From positions 15,252,164-15,316,163 of the forward strand of contig CM049315.1 of NCBI GenBank assembly GCA_026874595.1: 64,000 bases of DNA, written 5' to 3'. The position numbers and the translations under genes were made by a program. Shown piece after piece: positions 47,401 through 62,800 of the stretch. The stretch comes from Sipunculus nudus. Taxonomy: Eukaryota; Annelida; Sipuncula; Golfingiida; Sipunculidae. The notes under the pieces are model-generated. The model worked only from the letters and a program-made list of their open reading frames with translations, did no database searches and had not been told where the DNA came from. How positions within the stretch are numbered: the first letter of the stretch is position 1; each line of letters starts with the position of its first letter.

Positions 47401-50400
47401 ACTTTATTTTCGTACCTACTGAGTGTACCCTTTTCAACTTTATTTCCGTACTTACTGAGTGTGCCATTTTTAACTTTATTTTCGTACTTTACCTGCCATT
47501 TTCAGCTGTATTTTTGTACTTACTGAGTGTGCCATTTTTTAACTTTATTTTCGTACTTACTATGTGTACCCTTTTCAATTTTATTTCCGTACTTACTGAG
47601 TGTGCCATTTTTAACTTTATTTTCGTACTTTACCTGCCATTTTCAGCTGTATTTTTGTACTTACTGAGTGTGCCATTTTTCAACTTTATTTTCGTACTTA
47701 CTGAGTGTACCCTTTTCAACTTTATTTCCGTACTTACTGAGTGTGCCATTTTTAACTTTATTTTCGTACTTTACCTGCCATGTTTAGCTGTATTTTTGTA
47801 CTTACTGAGTGTGCCATTTTTCAACTTTATTTTCGTACTTACTGAGTGTACCCTTTTCAACTTTATTTCCGTACTTACTGAGTGTGCCATTTTTAACTTT
47901 ATTTTCGAACTTTACCTGCCATTTTCAGCTGTATTTTTGTACTTACTGAGTGTGCCATTTTTCAACTTTATTTTCGTACTTACTGAGTGTATCCTTTTCA
48001 ACATTATTTCCGTACTTACTGAGTGTGCCATTTTTAACTTTATTTTCGTACTTTACCTACCATTTTCAGCTGTATTTTTGTACTTACTGAGTGTGCCATT
48101 TTTCAACTTTATTTTCGTACTTACTGAGAGTGCCATTATCAAGCCTTATTTTCGTGCTGATCAGCGTGAATGTTTCCCCGTTTACGGTGATGTTTCCTGG
48201 AACAACAAATGTGAGAAACACGTGTTTTTAAATCAAATCACCGTTTTTTTCAACAACAGCATGATAAAATAAACTTGTATTATCATGAGTCAGACGCATG
48301 CTTACTTATGAAAGTAATATATTTTCTAAAACAAGGATAGCATTTTTAATCATTTAAACGCATTACTTATTCATTTTAAAACATTGGTACCAATATTTTA
48401 TGTGGAATTAAAGAGGCAAAATTATGTTGATTCTGGCTTTCATTAAGGGTCAAAGAAACATTAATATATGTATATAAGAGAGAGAAAAAAAGAATCCGAA
48501 AACAGATATGATGTATTTTTTTCACCTGTATGCATAAGTGTGCGTGTGTGTGTGTGTACTGATATATTACCGGATCCCTCTGTAGCTTTCTCCCACAACA
48601 TGGCGGCGATGATAGACCTGACTTCATCCGACAGCAAAGCGTCCATCTCGATGTCATACTCGATCACAAGACTCCCTTCACTGTAAGAGTACCAGTTGTA
48701 ATCATCACATTTACCATACACATTGTTTCATTTTGATAATTTAGTAATATCAAGATATGTGTACATGTATCTAAATTTACGGTAAGATGTGGTGCTCCTG
48801 ATTAGCAGCCCCATCTGGTGTTCACTAATAGAACAACATTTCCCTGTGGATGAAGTCTATTCTAAACTAAAACCCTTCATTTTTCGTATTTGCAGCGTTC
48901 GAATAGAAGATTCTACTGTGCTCTAATAAAAATCCAACCTTTTACAACAATAATAGTTTCTGCAATTTACCCTGGATGCTTATTTAAAATTATTTACAAA
49001 GATCTAGTAGTTTTAAGATTAACAGTGCCCATTTGTAAGTCACAGTCCATGTATCGAAGCGTATTTAGGTCGCGTACAACCATACATAGGTATAATGCCC
49101 AGCTGAAGGAAGGTGCTGTTACATAGTTAATGATTTAAAAACCAAAATTTCGTTTTACAACGTTCTTTCCTGAGAGCCTCTCACTCCTCGTCCTTTTCTT
49201 CGGAAACGCAGTTGGGTGGTATCAGGTCCATTGAAAGTTCAACCATATATAATTACTCGGTTCAGGTCATGTGTACGCATGTGTCTTCGTTTTTATTATG
49301 AAGTGAAGACAACAGGGGTGGATACATGATAAAGAACTACTGTCCCAAGGAGAGATTACAGGGTTTAATCGATATGGAATATGCCTTTTTTGTAACTATG
49401 TATTTTGTACTGACCTGATGTCTATTATTTTTGCATCAATGAATCCAGATGACTGTCCGTAGGTTTCGTTGAACTAGAAGAAAAAGGGTAAATGCATGCA
49501 TATAAATGTATATATATATGTGTGTGTGTGTGTACCATATGCAACTTAATCCTGTATCATAGCCCGTTCACATAATCAAGGTAAGTCGTTAGGTGTTATT
49601 CTGAGTCGCCTAGACCGATGTACACTCACTATGCATACATGAGCGAGCGTCTAATGACGGACATCAATAGAAATATCCTTATTGCCAACACATTCATGCC
49701 CTTAAAGTAAAACAAATAAGAAAAAGAGCTACTTTTACTCTCAGTTCTGAACAAAAGTCATTCGAAACTCTAAAATTTATTTTTCGTTTAATATATATCC
49801 CTCGGTACTAAAGAGTTAAAGAAGACGGGAGAAAGCCTAGCACTCTAGGTCTCGGCTGTATTATACTCACACGATATTAACTAGTTCAGAAAACGTGGCG
49901 TGATATATTACAAACGAGAACGGTACTTGACACCTACCTAAAGGGAAGGTCACATGTGATAAAATGTACATGTAGTGTACTTCAAGACATACATGTAGTG
50001 TACTTCAAGATATACATGTAGTGTACTTTAAGATATAGTAGATGAAGGAGTATCAGATTACCATTTTGTCCAGATGCCTGAGGAGATATTTGGTGTCTGC
50101 ATGTGCCCTGTCCTGGAAAACGGCACGGTAAGCCCGGTTAAACTTGGCGACGATTCTGACTCTGTCAACTGAAAGTTAACATAGTAATTGTTAAAGAGAT
50201 TTACACAAGCAATTCTGAAGCCAATTGTAACAGTCAGGGTAATTCAGTTTAGGAACAAAAAGGCCAAACATTCAATCCAGATGTCAAGTCTTATATGGTT
50301 CCGGCTCTCGGGCCGGGGAAGAAAAAATAATCAAACTGAAAAATATGAAAGAAATCTTTTGGAAAGTATGTTATTGTGACCCAGATTACATGCATATTGA

Positions 50401-51522
50401 AGAATTTATTTCTTGGATGTTACTCGAACGTTCCAACAAACTTAATCAAAACCCATTTGGCACATGAACGGATGCACCATTGTGTTTGTTACAGTACTAT
50501 ACAGCTTACGATGAAAGACTTTATTTGACAGCTTTCTGCTCGCCTGTCCAGATTAACAAACATAATGCATATTTCGACAAGCTGTCAACAGCAAGTATGT
50601 TAATGGTAATTAAGCAGTTAATCAAGTAAAAGTACAAAATATACTTACGAACTGCTGGCGTGGTCTGGCCTGGATCCGTTACTAGAAAATGCATTCAAAA
50701 TATTATTTTAATCAAGAAAACATGTATCTATTATAACTTTACCATTAGTATTAAGGTACTTATTAACAAACCGGAGTAGCGTAACAGGAGTGAATTCTAA
50801 TATTACAATATGCATTTGACATCCATGTTAGGATATGTCATGTCATTATAAAATTATATATTTGATAAAATATTAATCAGTTACAAATAACGGTATGCCA
50901 TAAACCTGCTTCCCATTTCATCTAAATACATATCTTCTATAAATAGAGCGTTAATTAGTCGGTTCCGTTTTTATAGATAAATAATTTATAATAACTATAA
51001 TTTATAATAAATAATAATAATATAAATATAAGTGAGTTCATACTATGACGTCATACTTACAGCAGTTGCCGGACGCGTCCTGAATTTGACCGGCCGGACA
51101 CTGGCATTTGTATGAGCCCTGGGTGTCCACACAGGTTTTTGGGGCGGCACAAGGGTTGTTGTTGGCCGTGCATTCGTTTACGTTCAACTCGCACGTGTTT
51201 CCAGTCCAGCCGTCTTTGCAAACGGTACATCCTGTAGCCTTGTCGCAGCTTTTTACGTTTTCTCCGCAGTTACACACGTTTTCACAGTTGTATCCCCATC
51301 TCAGTGCCGGACATGCTGTGTTGTATAGAGTGAATGGTTGGGATACTATTTAAATCAAGTTGATAAAACTCTTTTTGTGTTTTGTTGGTTTAGAAAATAC
51401 CAAAATTTGCTAATTTAAAAAAAGAAGATATAGCTATATAGTTACCATAACTGACTTTCTCTATACCCATGCCTTACATGTCAAATAAAAACATGGTCTT
51501 ATAAAACAGTATAATATAACAG

Positions 51523-51565
<43 letters not shown>

Positions 51566-53774
51566 CAAATAGACTATTTACGTCAAAACTGTAGGGGAGT
51601 TTGCGTGTTATATTTTCCATACATTTTTTTGTGTTTTTATTAATTCTGCGACATACACTGATTAACCTCACCTTCACACGTCCGCTGATCAGACGACAGT
51701 TTATATCCGGCCGGGCATGAGCAGGTATAACTGCCAGGGGTATCAGTACACGTGTGGCTACACTCCTCAGTTTGATCTGTGCACTCGTTTTTGTCTGAAT
51801 TTAATAAAAAATGATATAATAGCACAAACGAAAGAAAAGGGTTCTTTGAGAATATACATTTACTACTGGCATGGTGGTGAATGTGTCAGAATTCTAATCC
51901 ATCCTTACAACATAAAACTGCCCCTATTTTCGCCTTGACAAAGTTTTCTTTCTGTTTTTTTTTATAACAATGTAAATAAATATAGGAAATCATAGAGAAA
52001 AGAGCAATATGGCCATTATAAAATTATTTATGCTTAAAGTATGTAAAAAAAGATGGTGTATGTAAAACAAAATATAATTTTATTCAAGATTACCTCCATC
52101 GAGGTGGGCTCCATAAAGCATGCATGATAGCGCTCTCTTTATTTCAAGCTGTATTGACTGCGTCTTTATGAGAGGAAATATCGACAATTAACCACATTTC
52201 CTGTGCACCTACAGCTGCATTAAAACTAAGGGTCTCAAACAGAGGAAGAATCTTACTTTGGCAGGTCTCGGTATCCACTCCGAGGCTGTAACCTGAGGAG
52301 CATGCGCAGTATTGCATCGTACCATTGTTCACACAGGACTGAGAACAATTCTTCGAACATGGGACGTCTGTGGTAAAAACAGAATTTACATAACCCTATT
52401 CATAACAATTTCTTAAAAAAACTAATTCTGTTTAATTAACTATAACACAGAGGATTTATCTGTACATTTGCCGAGAAGAACTGAAGAAACCATAGAACAG
52501 ACCGTTTTGGTACAGTTATTTTGCGATTGCTATTACTCAAAATGATGGTGGCCCATTTCAATATCACATTTTACCTGGTTTAAACTTATTTCACCTTTTG
52601 TTAATGTACGTCGCTGACTAGAATGATAACTGAAACTTGACTCAGTATCTTAGGTATTCGGATGATAACCACACGTGTGTTTATATATCATGCAAACATA
52701 TATAGGGGGAGTTAAGACTGGACCAGGCAAATTATATGCAGTATAATGAACGTCGCGAAATTAGAGTGGTTTCTTTTGAGAGGGGCATCAATCAAGGATA
52801 AAACCGTAATTGACTTACTGAGAGAGCACGTGACACCGTCGCCATCTAACTGGTAACCTGCATAGCAGCCGCACGTGAAGCCGCCCACCGTGTTAGTGCA
52901 CGTCTGACTACAGTTGTGGGTACCCGCGGTGCACTCGTCAATGTCTGCAATTAAATCAGAACTTAAACGAACCCACAATACAACACGGGTGCCCTCTTAG
53001 GTGTGGGCTACCGACAAAATAATATTATAGGATAAATATAGTAAAAATACTTTTGACAAAGTGACCCACAGTAAAACTGAGGCATGTTCAGATTTCGACA
53101 GAAGCGTGTACATGTATGTGTGTAAAATAAATTTTAAAATGGGACACAAGTTGTTTATATATTTGGACAGGAGACTGCTGTTTATAATAATAACAACTCG
53201 CTACAATGATTCTCTAAGATCTTTGACATAACAACAAACTGTACATAACCGGAATTGACTTTTCGAAAATTTAATAGAGACTTCGACTCAAAATGCAATT
53301 GTAATATAAGATAAATCAGTTTCAGGTTTTATTATTTTCCCGCATATATTCACAATAAAACAGATGTGATTTAATAACGGTAGCTACTGGAAAAGTACAG
53401 TGTGCAGGAGCATTTAACAGACAAGCTGATATAATGAAGATGTAATAATCAGTTAATGTGCACCCTTACCCTCACACAGGTGCCCGTTTGTACGGTAGCC
53501 TTGGTTACACGAACACGTGTAGTTGCCAGGGGGCGTGTTTTCACAGTTTTGTTGGCAATTATTCAGGCTAGAGTTATTGCACTCATTAATATCTGAAATA
53601 AAAATATTTTTATAAACACTCCCAGAAACCACGTCAGTTCCCTGGCATCACACTGTATCTATTCATTTTTTTTAATCTTTGCAACTTCTACAATAAACTT
53701 TCCAATTAAATGGCTCTTGAATATATATGCATGGCGCTGTTAGGTATTATCTTGTTTATTTTAAGGAAGAATAC

Positions 53775-53841
<67 letters not shown>

Positions 53842-56800
53842 TACAATAGTATGGACAATTGTCCTTAATACAGAGTGCTTTATTCACACTTTTATTCAAG
53901 ATGATTGTATTCCCTATGTTAACAAAGTAAGAAAATAATATAATATTAAAATTTATTGTAACAAGGCTCACCGAGGCATGTGTTCAAGACGTCCTCGTAG
54001 CCAGCGACACATCCACATTTGTAGCGCCTTGTGGAGTTGGTCTCCTCCGCCGGGGTCAAATCAGTACAACTTGTGCCGTATTCAGCGCAAGGGTTTCCAG
54101 CGCATCCGTCATACTGAGTTTCACAGTCCTCTCCTGAATGACAAAACGTGAAAAATATATTATACCAAACTCACCAGCTGTACGACGCAGTCTGACTTAT
54201 TGGATCGTATAGAAAATATTGATGTGATGATATTTGTTATTGAATAAATTATGAGATATATATTACATTTATTATATACAAATATACAAATAAATACATG
54301 AGATCCTGTAGATTGGTAAAATATCAACATCAGATGTGAAGAATACACCCGAAATATCATGAAATATCATGCATATATAAATATCTGACTTTATATTATA
54401 TATATATGGGTGTGGTTGTATAGGTGTGTTAATGTTTGTGTGTTTCTAGGTACCTTCGTATCCCGTTTCACAAGCACACAACGCTTTAAAGAAGGTGCTG
54501 ACAGCGCCGTCCGTGGTGGTCTGGTTGAAGTCACACTGTCCGTTACCTGAACACCCGCCACAGTAGATGACCTTCACCTCCTTCATCTCAGAGGAACCGC
54601 CACGGTTGTCTTTAGCTATGAAACTGTAAATAATAATAACAGTAATAATATAATATAATTATTATTATCATCATCATAATTAGACGAACATTTCTCCCCT
54701 CTGCAATAAGGCCAAAAGAAATATGTTTCAATGGAAAGGAAGCATAAGAATAAAAACAAAAATGTTGGTGCCCCAAATTTCATTAAAAAATACTGGAATG
54801 TTCCTTGAGTGTTATCCTAACCCTCCACAAAATTTCAACAAAATCTGTTGAGAACGTGTTGCCTAAAGTTTCTAACAGACAAACCAAATAACAAAGGGTA
54901 AAACTGTTTTCATTATAGCTATCACCACCTTGCGCAGGTTTAATAATATGAACATATATACACACATATCTGTATACAAAACAGTACATACAGATATATC
55001 TATAGACATACGCGGAGATATGTTTGAAGAAGGAGAACACAATCACCTAATTTCGACAGGAGTTGCATCATTCAACGTCACCCTGGCAGTTCCGCTTCCG
55101 GAATCAAAGGTCAAAGCTGCGGCAGCGCCATCTGCCTTTGTGATTGTGATAGGGTCGCCGTCTGGGTCAGAGGCGGTCACCGAAAATGTTGCTTCTACCC
55201 CTTTAGTTATCTGTATCGAGGCTGGTGCTGTTATAACGGGGTTTTGATTGGCTGTGTAAGACAAAACATAGTATCGCTGTTTACAAGACAATATCAGTAA
55301 GATAGAGTAAAATATAGTAGAAAATGTACATAGTTTTCCTCATATTAAAGTACTAGATATGCTGCAACTTTCATAAAAAAAATCACTTATGGTTTCATAC
55401 ACAATAATGATCATTTGATTCATCAATTTAAACGGATTGTCCTTTCCGATATACAAAGATATGGTCGGTCCCTAGAAAATGTTTTGATACTGATGCTTTG
55501 GTTATGTCTGATTGACGAAGTAAAATGAGTAGGAAAATGGATATTCTTGAGGTGCTCTTGGAGCCTGCTTTCACTAATCCCCGATTATACTTGCTGTCCC
55601 ATCATATGCATCAATATTTTGGACTTTGGCATTTCCTTTGCTTGCAAATTTGCAATGTCTCATGAGTATCAGTCACATCCGTATCATTATCTTTGGAACA
55701 CCTAACACGATGAGACGGAACAAAGGAAGTCCAAGGAATACAAAAAAAGGAATTCTTAGTTTCCAAAAGTTTGAACCTCTCACCAAAACCCTTTGGATTA
55801 TCTTTAATTGTTGAGACTTGTTCAAAATTTTGACATTAAATTACGTCATCAAGGAGCATCAAGGACGCCCATAGAACTTCCCTTAGCAGAAATGAGAAGC
55901 GCCGGGTTTTCTTCGATATCAAGGACCATTGGAGTTGCTTCTCGTATCTAATAACTCAAGAGAGAGAGCTGCACTCTCAGAATGCATGAGCATTTTAATA
56001 TACACTGATATTGCTATATTTTCACATTTTTAAAGTGTAATTTCAGAGGGATAGCAAACATCATCGAAACAAAATCAATCCTCCAGTAAGCGTATACATA
56101 ATAATAAGCGAAACGAACTTCTATGTTAGAAAAATATCGAAACAGTTTACCTCTTGTTGCGGCTTGCTGCTCGTACGATTCTGTCCTTTGTTTGGTATCG
56201 AGGGCTGCGACAGGATCCAGCGTCACGCAGTAGTCGTACTGACAAGCTTCGTTGCTACCACAGAGGTCAACAGCCTCTTGTAAAATCTCAGGAGTTTTAC
56301 AATGGACAAAGGAGGGGACAAAGGTCGGGTCAACGAAATCAGACCAGGTCGTACCCGGAGGGTTAGTGAACAAAGACTCTGGTTCTGTAGTTGCCCCTGA
56401 AAAAATTGAAATTATCATAAGCTGCATCGATAAAACTGTAAATATGCCATCATCATTTTGGTTTAATCTGAAAGTGATCTACAAACGTGTGGATAAGATG
56501 TACGAAAAGCCGACCCCTATCACAAATAGGAATCCTAATCTGATTTGTATAACATGAATAAAAATAGTCTGATATTTTTTTATTTCACTATTCCTGACAA
56601 ATCAATTAGACCTTTCAATTTTCAAAAGTTTAGTGAACTGTCAAGACGCATATTTTATTGTTTGTTATGATATTATATGATACATTACATGTATAAAGTA
56701 TATTTACATGTTTGGCCAAAGTTTTGAAAGATCTCCTCCTCTGTGGACGTCAGTGGGAGGACACTGCCGCCTTTAGCCGTAAAGTCGTTCGTTTGGTCGC

Positions 56801-59800
56801 CATCTAAAACTCCCAGAAGTCCCAGCGTTCCGGTGGTTCCGGGGGGTGGTATGACTTGTACGGACAATGACCGTACCTGAAGCATCACGGCCATGGACCA
56901 TCCTACACGTTCAGATGAGAAAATGAATTATTGTTATAATTTATTGGACTAAAGTGAACTATTATTTAGTCATCTAGTCATATATGTGACGTCATCATTA
57001 TAGGATATTTTTTAATACAAGATATATGTGCAAACAAATTATAAGAATCTTAACATGCCTGCCAAACCATGCCCCTTTAAAGAATCACCTATCTTTTATT
57101 ACTTAGGGAAACGACGCTTATAGTATTTCTGTACTGTGGTTCAATCAAGTAAGAACAAGAATGAAACACTTCACATATCTTCTGTGAGCAAGAGTCTTTC
57201 ATGAATTTCAATGTGTTTGAAGGCGCATTATAAAGGGCTGTGAACCGCATATGCAACTTGAATACAGATGAATATATATCTACATACGAAGTATGTGTAG
57301 CGCATATTTTATTGATTCTGTGTTGCAAAATAAGGTAGATAAATTAAAATGTTGTCGCGATGTTCTTCGTTTTTAAAGTGAGTTACGTTTTATATCTGTT
57401 TTGTCGTTTTTCATTGTCAGTTCGCGGGTTGGAATCTTTGATACACAATTCGATAACTCGCCCTCATCGGTCTGAACATTCTTGGCCCTGTGCCAACTCC
57501 TTAACGGATAACATCGGAAAACTCTGCTGTAGCAAGCAGTGGTTAAGGGAGAAGAACGGAAGTAATGCGACCACCGCACGATAAATTTGTGAGGCCTTAT
57601 AAAGTACTCTACTATTGTCCTCGTCCACCATTACTAGCTTTTGGTATTGGATAACAGATATCCTGGAAGCCATCCGGTCGAGACATCATGTCTTTACGTT
57701 TGATCATATTCGGCAGGAGAAACAATGATTGGGCCCTAGAGAGATATTGCTAATTGATCACAGTAATTAAAGTGACATGTAATTTATTCGGAGTTCTAAT
57801 TTTGAGATAACATAAAAAACATAATTAAAGTAACGATAGTAGCACACCATCAGGTAGACTTCTTTTAACCAAATATGACAGTTCTTTATTATTCAACCGT
57901 TAATTCTGATTCTCCAGAATTTCTTCGATGAATTTTCGCAAAGGGCAATGAGTTGCTGAAAATATGGACTTGTAGAATAAGATCGCTAGAAAAATCAATC
58001 TTCAGCTCAGGACATGGGCGAAACAGAATTCCGACGGGAGCGTTACCTGGTGAGTTTTTTGTTAACTATTTCAAAAAGTCTGCGATCACAAGGGGCGTGC
58101 ACCTGGAGAGTTGCATATAACAGTGGTACGTATATGCAATTCTTTTATGCTTTAGTAAGGTTCGAGAGGCACAAGACATTGAAAACATCATCTCTTAATC
58201 ATATAACAAAAAATAATTAACAGAAATCAAATTTTAATAAGAACAAGTCATTGCTCATATAACCAAATGTTAACCGGGTCACCCATATATGGGAGAGATG
58301 TTGCGTGGGTCAAGGAAGAGACAGTCACTGAGCAACTACTCCGTTAACCAAATTAAAGATTAATGAAGTTTCCTGTCCATACCTTTGGTTCTAATGAACT
58401 TACTTACCGTAAGAGAGAGTGGCTTATAATCAAAAGTTGGCGTATCAGGTTAATATAAAACAAAACTGAAGGTCTATACAAAACGTTTTACAAATATTAC
58501 TATAATATGTAGAAACCGTTTTCACTTATTTAAACGTGACATTTGTGCTTGTTCTAAGGTGAATTTCCTGAATCAAAATCCGTATCTGTAGATGAAAGTT
58601 AAAACGCAAAAATTAGGTTAACGTTATTTTCCGACATATGAGTGTGTCAAGTAAACGGAATGAAAAGAAAACAGGTATTTTTGTAGTGATATTTACCCGA
58701 GCCAAATACAACCAAAACTCCAGTTGTGCCACTTTTCTCCACATAAACTCCATTAAACGTCTCCGATGTGACTGTCCCATCATTCAAGAACGTTTCCTTT
58801 GATTTTCCATCAACATAAAGCTCAAGCCCTGAAAAGAAAATCGGCCTGCTGTGAATAGCAAACCCCGCTAAACGCGGCCATGCATCTGCAGTGTAGAGTA
58901 GCTTGTTTATAATTCTATGAGATACGTGCTATTATGCCCTTTAATGTCAACACGAACAACTCTTTAACAAAGCACGTTTCGATCTATTGAATGTGGTCGT
59001 GTGAGCGGGGCGTTACTCTATTCAACAGCCTTAAACTTTGATGACATGGCAAGAAACTACAAGCATCTATCTTATTCATATTGATTGGAAACATACTAAC
59101 ATTCATATATCTTGGATGAACTTGGGTGCCAAAGGATGAAAAAAAAAACTCGGAAAACGCCACTCAGTGCTTGTTCCACTATAAATTTGAAGTTTACCGT
59201 TATTGTCACTAGACAACTGGACCTGCACCACAACACCACTATTGTCAGTTGCCGCAAGCCCACTGAAGGCGGTCACTTGGACAAGCTGGCCATCCTTGTT
59301 CGTGGTGCGTTTCATCCTCGCCTGGGCTTGGAAGTGATCAGGTCCGGCTGGTGTTTTTAGCATAACGTACTCACCGTGGCCATTGAATGTGTATTGTTTA
59401 CCGTCCAAAGTCCGAATATGTGGGTCACCCCAACCCAGTCCTGTAATATACATACCAAATTATAATATAAGTAAATTCAACCTAAAAAATAGGGCACAAG
59501 AAGGTATTTTTTAGTTCAAGTGCCGATTATCGGAAATATAATCTACTGATGTTGAAATGTTCAAACAATCGATTCATACAACTGTCAATTTTTCCGAGAA
59601 TTATTCATTTGGTCAGAGTGTGGGTTATCTGAAAATTCCATATTCCAGTTTTTTATTTCGTTCCGTTATTGGTGACTCATATTTATTTAAATTGTATACA
59701 CATTGGATGGTTAGAGTTATCACTTGATATCGTCCATGATCATGTTTCGGTACATAAATATTGGACAATATACATTCTATGATCTGTTTACGGTACATAA

Positions 59801-62800
59801 ATATAGGACAACATATATACTATGATATGGTTGATTTCCATTCTACAATAGTTAACACTCAATAAGATAAAAAAAAGTCGATTCGTTAAAATTAAGTATT
59901 TTATAGGGCCTTAGACATCTTTGTTAAATTTTTTATTTGCACATTAAAATTATAAATATGCACAAAAGATTAAACTTCTGTTTCATTTTAAAAAAAAAAC
60001 GTATATCGGGTTTGTTGGAGAAAATGAAAGATAGTTTAAATAATAAATATTTCATACCAAATGCTGCTTTTTGGTATCCTTGGCAACTTGTGATAGGTCT
60101 CTTGGTGTAAAAGGAGTTACAGAACTTGGTGGAATGAACACAGCAGTACTGATGGCCGACAGCGTCATCTGGTGTTTGTTGTAGGAACTTTAGGTAGCCC
60201 GGATGATGCGTGCTTGAGTGACTTGTAATTAGTGGGCCGTCCATCCACTCACTACAGCCACGCAGCGGGCTGCAAACCTGCTGGGTCCATTTACGATGGT
60301 AACAACAGCTCTGTAATTACAAAATCATCCTCTTCTTAGTCTTCATCTTCATAATATCATAAAATCATTAATATCATAATAATAATGACATCCAGTTGGA
60401 GCTCAACATCGAGGCCCAAAATCAATCATCATAATTATCATCATTAAAATTATCATCGTTTCACCTACCAACATATACCAAGAATTGCCGTCATTGTTAA
60501 CATCAAACATCATCCGGTATCATCACCTTTATTATAGCAACCACCATCAATTTATCAATACCAACTTCATCATTACAATCACTTTGAAAATCATCATCCA
60601 ACGCACTGATTCTGATGATCGATTCTTCGTCGACAGATTTATTTTCCGTGATATTAATTTCCTAAAATTCATCGAATAAACATTCCATTTTGACAAGTTT
60701 CAACCCCCCCCCCCCCCCCCCCCGCCATTTAGTGTCCAACACGAAACTGACACATTTTTCCTTCCATCCGGAAGGCTTTCCCAGAATGGTAAACTTATTA
60801 CAATGTATCAACTGCCAGTGGTGTGGCTCTCGATGTTAAAGCTCACTCAGGTGATATTTCACATTTCTGAGACAGTTACAAGCGCCGGGGTTGTAATGTT
60901 TTAGAGGTGTTGTGTTCATTCTTTAACACAATATTTAACTGTTTTTTGGTCATTCGATTGAATTATCGTTTCAGTCGCCGATAACATATGATAAGTTTCC
61001 ATATTTTAATTATTAATTTTAATTATTAATAAAACGGTTTTTTTTCCTGGAAAAGGTTTTAAATTGGCGCGTTTTCCTGATTTTTTTTTTTTTTTTTTTG
61101 GCGGCGGTTAGCGGGATCTTGGATGCGTACGCCGTATGTCATGATGTATCTTTACCATATTATCATCAGTCTCTTCAAAGTTTAGGTCAATGGAAACCTT
61201 AAGATGTAAAAGGATATATGCAATATGTTTGGTCATAGAAATCTAGCCAAATGAGGCAGTTTTAGGTGCCATTCTCAAGTGTTCTTAAAAAGCAATGGGT
61301 GAAACACAATGATCAATGGCAGTATATTTTTTTGCGGAGAGAAGCGGTAAAAATTAACGCTAGTTTCAACACTTCAAAGTTCAAGGAATGTCCACCAGAT
61401 GGCGGTTATCAAAACACATACCTGGGTTAGCTTGGTCCCGGGCAAAGCATTGAGCGTGAACGGAAGTTTAGGGGAGAAGCAAGCGGTCGATGTTACAGTG
61501 TCCAGGGAAAACCGGGGGTCCATCAGAGCGTCCACGGAGTTACACGGACACGGCGGGATGTCTTCCATCGCAGGGTGTCCACTTACACTTCCGGCCAACC
61601 AAGTCAAGCATTTGCTTTCGGCTTCCTGGCATACGGTGGCGCCATCTGTTGTCGTCTCGAATAGCGGGAAAAACCAAGAACCGGTTACACCTGTTAAATT
61701 TTTAAAGGTATCTTGATATATGGGCATGTATATTTTCATATGGCCATTTCACCTCATATTTACCTTCTTTTCGGCAAAGCAGATCCATGATGAAATCAAG
61801 TTCAACAGTAAACCTGTTATAAAGTTCATGTGTGATAATGATATCCGAAAAAAATATAGTAAAAAAGAATAAAGACGAATTTTGCGCATTGTAAGCTGAT
61901 AAAGCACATAAACTGCTCCATTTGTGAGTTTGCAAAATAAATATACGATAAAAATAGACATACGAAATTAATATAAACTTAGATAATATATATATAAATG
62001 TATATGTAACTTGAATTTTAATGATAAAACACGTATTATAAGCCTAAACAAGGAAACATGAATATGACCTAGTATCTTCATTATTCTTTCTATCAAGGGT
62101 TTTTCAGTGCCCCCCTTTAGCTGTACTTTTATTCCCTTTTCTATAGTTTTTTTAGTTCCCCTTTACAGTACCTTTATTTCTTTTTCTATCATTTTTGTCA
62201 GTGTTCTCTTCACATTACCTTTTTTCCTTTTCAATAATTTTTTTCAGTGCTCACTTTGCATTACCTACATTTCCTTTTGTATCATTTTTGTCAGTGCCCC
62301 CTTTTCATTACCATTATTTGTTTTTTTTTCAATGCCCCCTTTTCATTACCTTTATTCCCTGTTCTATCTTTTTTATTCAGTGTCCCCTTTTTAATACCTT
62401 TATTTCCTTTTCTATCATTTTTCAAGTGCCCCCTTTTCATTTCTTTTATTTGTTTTTCTATCTTTTTTTTCAGTGCCTCCTTTTCAATACTTTATTTGCT
62501 TTTCTATCATTTTTAAGTGCCCCTATTTCATTAGCTCTTTTTCTTATTCTATCATTTTTGTCAGTACCCTCTTTGCATTACCTTTATTTCCTTTCTCTCA
62601 TTTGTGTCAGGGTCCCCTTTTCATTACCTTTATTTCCTTTTCTATCATTTTTTCAGTGCCCCCTTTTCATTATCTTAATTTCCTTTTCTATCATTTTTTT
62701 TCAGTGTCCCCTTCGCATAAGCTTTCTTTTTTTTCTATTTTTTCAGTGCCATCTTTGCATTACCTTTATTTCCTTTTCTCTCATTTTTGTCAGTGTCCCC

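Noticed and set aside
45433-48160. CRISPR-like array because of ~36-bp repeats
   Set aside because: Units are head-to-tail with no unique spacers, the DNA is eukaryotic with introns, and no cas genes are present.
47004-48272. 422-codon open frame on the plus strand made of [13 protein letters not shown]-like repeats
   Set aside because: It lies antisense to the mucin-like gene within the 36-bp array. The 141-bp higher-order period is a multiple of three, which keeps a frame open by itself. There are no domains and composition is simple.
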